Below, in pieces: positions 10,285-34,204 of a stretch of DNA of 34,204 nucleotides (positions are counted from its first letter, which is position 1; each line of letters opens with the position of its first letter). The notes under the pieces are model-generated. The model saw only the letters and a list, made by a program, of their open reading frames with translations, did no database searches and was not told the DNA's origin. The DNA is from Dunaliella salina (lineage: Eukaryota; Chlorophyta; Chlorophyceae; Chlamydomonadales; Dunaliellaceae): NCBI GenBank assembly GCA_002284615.2, contig MU069945.1, positions 144,559-178,762 on the forward strand, given 5' to 3'. The position numbers and the translations under genes were made by a program.

Positions 10285-10615
10285 ACCCCTACAAGGATAC
10301 CCACAAGTTCTGCCTTAGTGATGGTATTGGTAGGCCCATAGCCATTGGGTTTTATGTACAGTAGTAAATGTTGGGAGGGTTGAGTAGTGTCTCTTCCCGG
10401 TTTGTAAACACCTGAACCAGAAAGTGGTGGGGAGTCATCATCTTTGTGTAGTTACACTGCCATCAGTGTAGGCGTTTTCCCTCCAGTCCTTGACTCTAGG
10501 TGTGAACATCTCTTTGTAGTTGGTAGGGGTGAAGGCTGCCCTTACCTGTGGACATTTGTGTGAACAGTAATGAATGTCTGGGGGAAGTGATTTGAATTTT
10601 TGTTTTCAAGTGTGT
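10285..10615 (-). pseudogene. LINE RNase H fragment
   Basis: The minus strand reads WRENAYTDGSV (first RNase H acid, about 10453-10485) and, after a shift, GVYKPGR and PNGYGPTNTITKAELVGIL (second acid Glu, about 10295-10345). This is the same YTDGS ... TRAELAAI pair as in the 12.3-14.2 kb copy. The spacing is shortened, and the third and fourth acids plus everything downstream are missing, so the piece ends inside RNase H. It is too short to date or orient further. Confidence 0.7.
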
Positions 10616-12230
10616 GATGCTAGGTGTTGGTGGGTACGTAGTGGCTGGATTTGGAGGATGCAAGGGTAGCCAACAGGCTGGTACATCTTGCTGGAGGAGG
10701 AACTAAACTCCATCCCCATGCTATGTGGACATCTACAAGATCATAACGGGCTGCAGGCTTTGGCCCAGGGAGTGCCGCTCTTGCCCGCATGTGAGCTGCC
10801 AGGAGAAAAGCTGGCGCAGGAGTTGTCCCGGAAATTGGCGCGGTGGAGAAGGTGCTCGAATGTGGAGTGATTTTAATTGGTATCTGCATAACTGCATGCT
10901 CGCCTCCTGGCTATGGCTGGCCCCTGTGCAAGAGGGGCCCCTCATGTCACCCGATCGGCCCATGCTAAGATGTTGAAGAGCTTGCTCCGAGGCTAAAGGG
11001 GGGCCTCGACTTCTGTTGGTCAGGGCTTCTTGATGCCAGTGACGTGAGTGTTTTATACGGAGGCCAACTTGCTGGGTTGGACTTCTGTGCCTCTTTTTCT
11101 CTTGGTCTGAAATGGTGAGGCTCACTCTCAGCCTCAGCGCTGATTGTTGGATCTTTTCTTCATGCAAGCTGGCTTCTGCCCAGTGTAGACCTCACTGTAC
11201 TTTACATGCATGGTGCTTTAGTGCCTCCCGATTATTGTATTTTCCTCACGCAATAGCTCAGAGCCAAGCCCATACATTTTGCTGCTTTTTTTGTATACGG
11301 CTAAGTTTCTTTAGTGCTACTGTTGCTCTGTGTGGATGTCCTCTGCTTTCCCTTGCACCGTTGAGCCTGTTGCTCTGTGTGGATTTCCTCTGCTTTCTCC
11401 TGCGCCATTGGAACTCATCCTACTTCCTCACATTATTCTATTCTACAAAAGGAAGCTGAGCAGCCCTAAAAAACAGGGAGCTGAGCAGCTAAAAAAGGGA
11501 ATCCTTTTAGGTGGTTTCATCCAAGCTTGTGAGTGTGGGTTGAGAGGAGCAAACATGAATGCCATGCATTGCTTAAAATTCAAGTGAACGCGGAGCTTTG
11601 CATGAGCATGTGATTTTAGGCTGTTGCTGCTTGGAACCTCCTCATGAAACATTGCAATAGGGTTTGGATTTTCAAGAACACTGTGCCGAGCATCATGCAG
11701 AACTGCATCTGACCATTTCCCTCATGCATTTAGTGTCAGATAGATCTGGAGTCTTGAGTCAAACATTTGAGCTTTCGGTTTAAGACTTCTGGGGCCATTT
11801 TCCTCAGTGCCTACTTGGAAAACCTTTGCATTGTGTTATATTATGAGTGCATGTTCCTCAACAGGACGCCTCTATTTACAAGCTTTCTTTTAGACTTGTC
11901 TAGTTTCAGGTCTGTGTTTCCGCTCAGCTGCCCTCATAGGCGGATAAAGCGATGTAACTTTGCCTTACCTAAAAAAGGGAAGCTGAGCAGCTAACCTTTC
12001 TGGCTGAAAAGGCTTGTGAGTCAATCTCAAACAATGAGATTGGAAACAGAAGACACTCATTGCAGTTCGGGTGCAGCATTTTGCTGTCAGAAATCCAAAC
12101 AACCCATATTTCCTCCCTCCTCTGAAAGAAAAGAGAGGAAAAGAAAAGGAAAACTACGCAGGCAGTGAAAACAATCCCCACATCAATTAAGGAAAAAAAG
12201 ATACCTAGGGCTGAGGCACCGTGTATCCGC
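10616..12230. other. Unassigned region with small local duplications
   Basis: No gene is supported. The 10620-10960 part has overlapping open frames on both strands and may be decayed LINE linker between RT and RNase H, which I cannot show. A 47-bp duplication (GTTGCTCTGTGTGGATNTCC type) occupies 11322-11415. GGAAGCTGAGCAGC words recur at 11452, 11480 and 11979. A copy of the CTGATTGTTGG word lies at about 11138. Confidence 0.45.
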
Positions 12231-12258
12231 TTCACCAAGAGAAAGCAGAAGCAAGAAG

Positions 12259-14229
12259 TCAGTGGGGATCAGGTGGGTTACTGGCAGTAGCCCGTGCCTG
12301 ACCTTGTTGAAAGTTGAAAGAGTTTTTCTCAAGAGCGCGTCTGGTGCTAGCAAGTTTGTAAGCATACAGGACAGAATGAGCATGAAGCTTCCGAGCAAGC
12401 TTGATGGCCTTGAAAGTGTCAAGACCAAGCTCCTTAAGAGGCCCTTATGTGTGTGGGGTGTAGATGACTCCTCCCACGCCTAACAGGATAGTATGGAGGG
12501 CGACTTGAGCTGAGGCCCCAGAGAGATGACTACAAAGGGCGCGGTGCTGCTGCTTGGAGGCCTCAAGCTGGCTGTTAGGCCGCGTGTCCTCACAGTACTT
12601 GACTTCTACAAGGTGGATATGTCTCTGATCTGGATGGAGCTGACTGGGGTCACGAGCCTTGGATGTGGGTAGAGTGGCTGTGGCTGGCGCTGAGTCCTCC
12701 CTGTTTCCCCCGCGCCCCCCTGCACTTCTCAATTCATAACGAGGATTCGACCTAGACGCTCTTTTCAGAGGAACAACCAATAGAGCATCAGGCCGGCTGG
12801 AAGCGAGCCTATCCTTATTAGGGAAGCGGCGTGGGAAAATATATTTAGGGAGGGTCCTATTGGTAGCATGTTCTGGGATCTGTAGATCTTGCAAGGCAAG
12901 ACGGTCTGCACTGCCAGTGTCCATGGAGGCAATACCTGCCCCAAGAGGGCCTTTGCTGATGGCTTTTAGGAGGATTCTGCTGGCAATATTATGTCTCTCA
13001 GTTACCATACCAGACATGGTTGAATTTTGCATCCAGACAAGATGTGAAAGGCACTGTCAAATTCCCCACAGAGGGGGCATTGCAGGCTGGTGGAAATTTT
13101 GAAGCGCACCGCGTGTTTTTGATTGAAGAGGGTACCTGAGCGGTACTTAAAAATGTTTTGCCTCATTTTGAAAGAGAGTGTTGGCATTGTCCAGAAGGCA
13201 TTACTGATATTTTTGTGGATGTTGGGGAGTAGACTTTGGTAGAAGGAGTAGTACCCTGTGTTGGTGTTGGCCTTTCCAAGTTTGTGTTTTGAGTGCNTGT
13301 GCTTCCGTAAAGCATCATGGAGGTTGGAGAAGTGTTTCAGGTTTACGGCAGGTGGGTAAAGGCGTCTAAAGCATTTGCATTAGTGCAGGATGTTTCCTCA
13401 AAGGCAAGCCAGGTGGTGTCATGAAAAGGATTGCCTTCAAGGGTTGCACATGGGAAGGTTATGTCTGCAAGGGTGTCGTCATTCTTAATGGCCCGATGCT
13501 TGGCAATGGCATCTGCGCATTCGTTGCTGGCAATTCCAGCATGAGATTTAACCTTAAAGAAATGAATAGGGGTAGGTGAGTTGCATATGAGCTACATGAT
13601 TAACTTGAGGATGTGGCCTTGGACATGCTGGTGATGAAGTTCTGGGTAGAGTATTTGCTTTCTGATCTGTTCTAAAGAGCAAAGGCTGTCGGTGGCAATA
13701 CAACGATATCCTAGGAGAATGGCAGCTGCTATTGCCGCCAATTCGGCTCTGGTGATGGTGTGAGTGATTCCTGCTCCATTTGGTTGGACATGATTGGTGC
13801 TGTCACTGGCGGGGTGGTAGACCCCTGCACCAATCANTTGTTTTCCATTGTGTACATGACAGCTGCCGTCTGTGTATGCCAACTCTCTCCAGTTTTCAAC
13901 TTTGCGTTCCAGATGAGGGCTGGAGGATGTGAGTGGTGAAAGAGTTTGTTGGCTCTGAGTGATATTCTGAGGGGTTTGTTGGTAGGCAGAGGGTAGCTTT
14001 TTGAATTTATTAAAGCCAGTTTCAATTTCTGGTTGTCTGGGATTGAGGATTGGGTCATTGCTAACGTTTCTTTTCAGCCATCTTGCCTCACGGATGTCTT
14101 CTTTCAGGCCTGTGAGCCAATTTGGGTTGTTCCCATTCAGGCGGATTCTTGCAGCGGTATTCCTCCCTCCTCTTTCCTGTGAGGGAGACTTGCGGCACCA
14201 CAAGCCCTTGCGTCTCCTCCTCCATTAAA
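12259..14229 (-). pseudogene. LINE copy: complete RNase H, zinc knuckle, RPD...ExK nuclease-like domain
   Basis: This is the best copy of the family, 5'-truncated before RNase H with the RT domain absent. RNase H has all four acids: ELAYTDGSC, TITRAELAAIAAA, CIATDSLCSLEQI and, in another frame, HFFKVKSHAGIASNECADAI (about 13490-13570). Next come GTLFNQKHAVRFK and the knuckle CPLCGEFDSAFHILSGC (about 13040-13090). Then RPDALLVVP (about 12767-12800), HIHLVEVKYCEDTRPN (about 12580-12625), TILLGVGGVIYTPHT, a single in-frame TAA, GLDTFKAIKLARKLHAHS and the ending NPPDPH before TGA at 12259-12261. Between 13190 and 13590 the frame shifts more than once, and two ambiguous bases (13295, 13837) fall in it. 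In life the protein would cut target DNA, prime reverse transcription and remove template RNA; this copy cannot. Confidence 0.9.
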
Positions 14230-15257
14230 AATGCACATAGCGTTCATACGCCAGGCAAAGTCATCCTTTTTCTAAAAAAAGGCAGTTTCACTCCTAGTCG
14301 TCAGTGTAAAGGGCTTTATGTTAAGCTTAATTCTTGCGATGGGGGCCTCGAGGAAACTTGGCTCGGTTGGGGATCCTGGGGTGGGCTTGGGAGATTTTTT
14401 GGGGCTTCGGTGGTGGGAGCTTCAGCTCTCCCTTTATGCTTCATGCATGTGGCCGAACGGCGAGTTTTTTCCCCTCCCTCCTTCTTTGGGTGGGAAACCC
14501 CTGTGCAAGACATTAAGAGTCAACTTCCCTTGCCTTGACTGAAGGTCATGTGCCAACGTTCTTTGGATCCCTCCTCTGACAGGACACTGCCTGTTTGGAT
14601 GCGTGCTTCCTGACACAATTTGTCAAGAACACAGATCTTGGAATATTAGTGTCTTGTATGGGTTAGCGGAACGAATCAGGAAGATACCAGCAAACCAACA
14701 ATCTCCAAATTGCAACAATTGCACAACAGAAAAGAAGGCCAGAGGAGAGCAAATGTTTCTCTGGGAAAACGAAGGAAACACATGTTGCAGCAGTGAACTG
14801 GGTCCACTCCTTAGAAGCAAAGAAAAGATTTCAATCAAATAACAAGCGAGTTCCGGGAACAAATATAATGCATAAGATGAATGCGCCCTTGGATCTTAAG
14901 CGGGGTTCTTTGTTTGATGATATGGCAGTTCCTCCTCCCTGCCAGCGCTAGCAGCCAAGAACATGCTGCACATGCTTGTGAGATGCAAGCCCTTCCTGCC
15001 TGCCCACAGCGTCTGACGCATTGAATAATACAGGGTTGCATCGGAGTAAAATTCATGCACAAACACAAACTTCCACTCACACAAGCACTAGGTAAGCTTG
15101 CCACACCCCCCTGCCTGTATACAGCCCCACACCTTCCCAGTGTCTGCCCGTGAGTGTCTTCTGCTTCCCCAAGGACTCGCAGCTCTCATAATCAACCATC
15201 ACCCCCCGATAGAGATAACCTTGCCTCACTCTCCTACTCCTTGAAGAATAGGTACCC
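14230..15257. other. Unassigned stretch
   Basis: No gene is supported. A minus frame at 14896-15084 reads EFYSDATLYYSMRQTLW and later LPYHQTKNPA before a stop. It is faintly protein-like but unrecognised and without clear splice sites. The plus and minus frames at 14316-14542 are mutual shadows. Confidence 0.4.
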
Positions 15258-15260
15258 TGG

Positions 15261-15270
15261 TATATATATA
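15261..15270 (+). promoter_or_regulatory. Possible TATA box
   Basis: GGTATATATATACACACC stands about 265 bases before an ATG that opens a protein-like exon. The word is close to the TATA consensus, but a short TA repeat could arise by chance. Confidence 0.25.
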
Positions 15271-15534
15271 CACACCATTGTACATAGGAACTGAGGCGCT
15301 GCTCTCCTTGTCAGTCTTTCAGAACTCCCGGAAGACCCCCTCTTGAATGGTTTCTGACCCCCACACTCACTCAGACTTGCTTGTGCAAAGGATCGTTCCT
15401 AGCCACCTCGCGTGCAAAGGGTGGTTCCTGACCACCTCACACAGTTTGCTTGTTGGCAGGCAAGGCAAGACCACTGCACTCAAGAAATCAGGATCGAATG
15501 ACAGCACCTACAGGGGGAGGTGCCATGAGGTCCT

Positions 15535-15666
15535 ATGAGCACAAAAAGGACTGCGCCATCACCTGCAATGTTGGTTGCCACGTCTTTGTTGAATGATACC
15601 CTGAAGATCTCACCAGAGGACCTGCAACGTCTGCGCGCCATTTTCCCCTTGCAGGACAACCTCAGG
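15535..15666 (+). CDS. Candidate first exon, unrecognised protein
   Basis: Starting at ATG (15535), 44 codons read MSTKRTAPSPAMLVA, then LLNDTLKISPEDLQRLRAI and FPLQDNLR, ending at a possible phase-0 donor GTGATG. The second half looks like an acidic-basic helix typical of real protein, and a TATA-like word lies upstream. Directly after it a 61-bp array repeats its last codons together with the following bases, the same habit seen at exon edges of the minus-strand gene. Against it, the donor is weak, the minus strand is also open here, and the gene would overlap the 3' end of the hexosaminidase gene on the other strand. Function unknown. Confidence 0.35.
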
Positions 15667-15915
15667 GTGATGAGCATCACCCTCGCCACCCTGCTTTTGC
15701 ATGTTCCCCTTGCAGGACAACCTGAGGGTGATGAGCATCACCCTCACCACTCTGGTTTGCTTTTGACAGGGAGGGTGATGAGCATCACCCTCACCACCCT
15801 CAGGGTGTTGAGCATCACCCTCACCACCCTGCTTTTGCATGTTCCCCTTGCAGGACAACCTCAGGATGATGAGAGCATCACCCCCATCACCCTGCTTTGC
15901 TTTTGATAGGGAGGG
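15640..15915. repeat. Tandem array, about 61-bp unit, spanning the end of the candidate exon
   Basis: GCAGGACAACCTCAGGGTGA recurs at 15651, 15712 and 15850, with intervening GATGAGCATCACCCTCACCA words also duplicated on their own. Unit length is about 61 bp, with a longer gap where a half unit was inserted. It copies the last codons of the 15535-15666 frame plus about 45 following bases. Confidence 0.85.
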
Positions 15916-16094
15916 TCCCTGTCAAAAGGTTGCTGCATGCTCGCTTTGTACGCAAGGCATCCTGCTGCATGCACAAAAGTAAGGACAGTATGCGCATGTT
16001 TTGAGACGCCAGCACCAGCAGCCGCACAGCCAGAGTCTCAGGCTGTGGGCCAAAGCCTTGTCATCCTTGTGACCCTGGAAGGTACAGCACAATG

Positions 16095-16400
16095 AAACGC
16101 CAATTTGTGCACACACTGCTGCGCAGCCTCCTCATAGTTTGTGCACCCAGCACAGCAGTGCAGCCTCCGCATGGCTTGCGCACTCACAGCTTCAAAGCTT
16201 CAGCACGGTTTGCGCTCTCCCAACATGCAGCCTCTCTTTGCGCTCACGGCCATGTAGGCTCTAAGTGGCATGCACACTCACACCTGCGCAGCCTCTATGT
16301 ATGCATAATTTGCACACTCACAGCTGCAAACTCTGCGCGGTTTGCACTCTCACACCTGTGCAACCTCTCTCAGAGCTGTACAGCTCCTCTGCACACTTGA
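16095..16400. repeat. Degenerate array, about 32-bp unit with minus-strand GTGAGYG words
   Basis: TTTGCGCACTCACAGCTGCG-like units recur near 16181, 16214, 16241, 16273, 16313 and 16345. On the minus strand each contains GTGAGTG, GTGAGCG or a near miss, i.e. a consensus 5' splice site. The array lies downstream of the hexosaminidase stop codon, so it may be 3' flank or another junction-derived ladder whose exon is not identified. Confidence 0.7.
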
Positions 16401-16738
16401 AGCCATGCAGCCCGTTCACTGACTGCCCATTCTTTTGCGCTGCTTCTGTTCACCAAAGCATAAGCCCCGCACCTTGCCTGAGCCATTTGCACATAATCAA
16501 CGATGAGGAAGGCACATGCCCACATCACCACACGATGAGGTGACGCGGGTCTGCGTGCCGGGCATTCAAACGCTCTTGAGCTGTTTGAGCTTGCGATCCC
16601 ATGCATCCGCGCATTTGACATGCCTCCCTAGGCCTCTTTGACAAAAGGGCTGCGCCACATCCAGACACGCCCCATACATACGTACCCTCAAGCGAGACCG
16701 AGCTGTTCAGCACGCACGCACACACTGCCGAGCCCTCA

Positions 16739-16967
16739 GAACACGCCCCCTGTGTCCACAGAGCAGTGCAGAATGCCCAAGCACCCCACTGCGCACTCAG
16801 AGTACACCCTCTGCGTCCACAACTCTGTACCCCAGAAGCATCCCATGGGCACTCAGAACACGCCTCCTGTGTCTACAGGGCAGTTTGGAATGCCGGAAGC
16901 ATCCCACTGGGGCGCGTGGGCATCGCGCACGTGGCAGAGGAAGCTCTCCCAGCTGCACGCCATGCAC
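16739..16967 (-). repeat. Array of copies of the 3' edge of the last hexosaminidase exon
   Basis: GAACACGCCTCCTGTGTCTA (plus orientation) recurs at 16739, 16800 (half-length unit), 16856 and 16971, with full periods of 115 and 117. Each copy carries, on the minus strand, the coding end ASGIPNCP, then GTAGACACAG and TGA. The copy next to the exon is nearly identical to it, and the distal ones are shorter and more altered. Confidence 0.85.
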
Positions 16968-33965
<16,998 letters not shown>

Positions 33966-34159
33966 CTGCACATGCTGTGTTTGGTGTTCAAACAACCAGA
34001 GGGGCAATCATGTGCACGCAGAAAACACTGTACAGACCCCTGACCAGTTTGCACCTCCTTTTTCAGCGACTGAACTTCTCCATTACGCATCGGTACACAC
34101 CCTGCTTCCTCACCATCCGGCCTTGGGGAAGCGATGTTGCATCCTGGTCCTTATTTATA

Positions 34160-34160
<1 letters not shown>

Positions 34161-34204
<44 letters not shown>
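34161..34204. repeat. (CA)n microsatellite at the window edge
   Basis: A CA run begins at 34161 after TTATTTATAT and continues past the last base. On the gene's strand it is (TG)n. Confidence 0.95.

Noticed and set aside
16525..16725. Minus frames near 16.55-16.65 kb (for example CADAWDRKLKQLKSV before a stop) as a further hexosaminidase exon
   Set aside because: No firm acceptor or phase agreement, and the preceding exon already reaches a stop at the place where the family normally ends.

Overview
The window is nuclear DNA of a eukaryote. It has no bacterial gene layout, open frames are short, and the coding pieces that can be recognised are small exons joined by consensus GT/AG junctions. 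Introns are kilobases long, there are many long (GT)n/(CA)n tracts, and remnants of one RNase H-bearing LINE family are scattered through it. Ala/Gly/Pro/Gln-rich coding inserts together with this LINE type suggest a chlamydomonadalean green alga, perhaps Haematococcus-like. The organism is an inference, not a search result.

Left part (1 to about 14.2 kb): repeat-rich DNA. It opens with an 86-bp satellite (1-300). At least eight decayed pieces of a LINE follow, on both strands (about 1.2-1.9, 3.4-3.95, 4.3-5.0, 5.05-5.4, 5.6-6.3, 6.5-6.75, 7.1-8.5, 10.3-10.6 and 12.26-14.23 kb). Reading these pieces together gives the element's C-terminal half: RNase H, then a Cys/His knuckle, then an RPD...ExK block that looks like a restriction-like endonuclease. 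A tRNA-derived SINE with a 31-bp target duplication lies at 1.94-2.10 kb. A 120-140 bp element occurs three times near 6.3-7.1 kb, twice as an inverted pair. One unrecognised terminal exon may lie at 9.68-9.89 kb.

Right part (about 17 to 34.2 kb): mainly one very dispersed minus-strand gene whose 5' end lies beyond the window. Its last two exons (19066-19174 and 16968-17214) carry the C-terminal signature of a glycoside hydrolase family 20 beta-N-acetylhexosaminidase (GAQGNLWTEF, then YMMLPRLPAMAEAIW, then SWESFL). Upstream exons at 21989-22099, 24232-24373, 26159-26219, 31432-31565, 33587-33747 and about 33902-33965 encode low-complexity Pro/Ala/Gln-rich sequence with a coiled coil. Intron phases agree at every junction proposed, so these exons probably form a long disordered insert in the same polypeptide. 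About 0.9 kb of coding sequence is spread over 17 kb.

The most striking observation is that nearly every exon edge of this gene sits at one end of a degenerate tandem array whose unit spans the splice junction, with intron end plus exon end copied together. Copies next to the real exon are almost identical to it, and copies farther into the intron are progressively decayed. Long (CA)n/(GT)n tracts lie directly before several acceptors. The introns seem to have grown by repeated duplication of exon borders.
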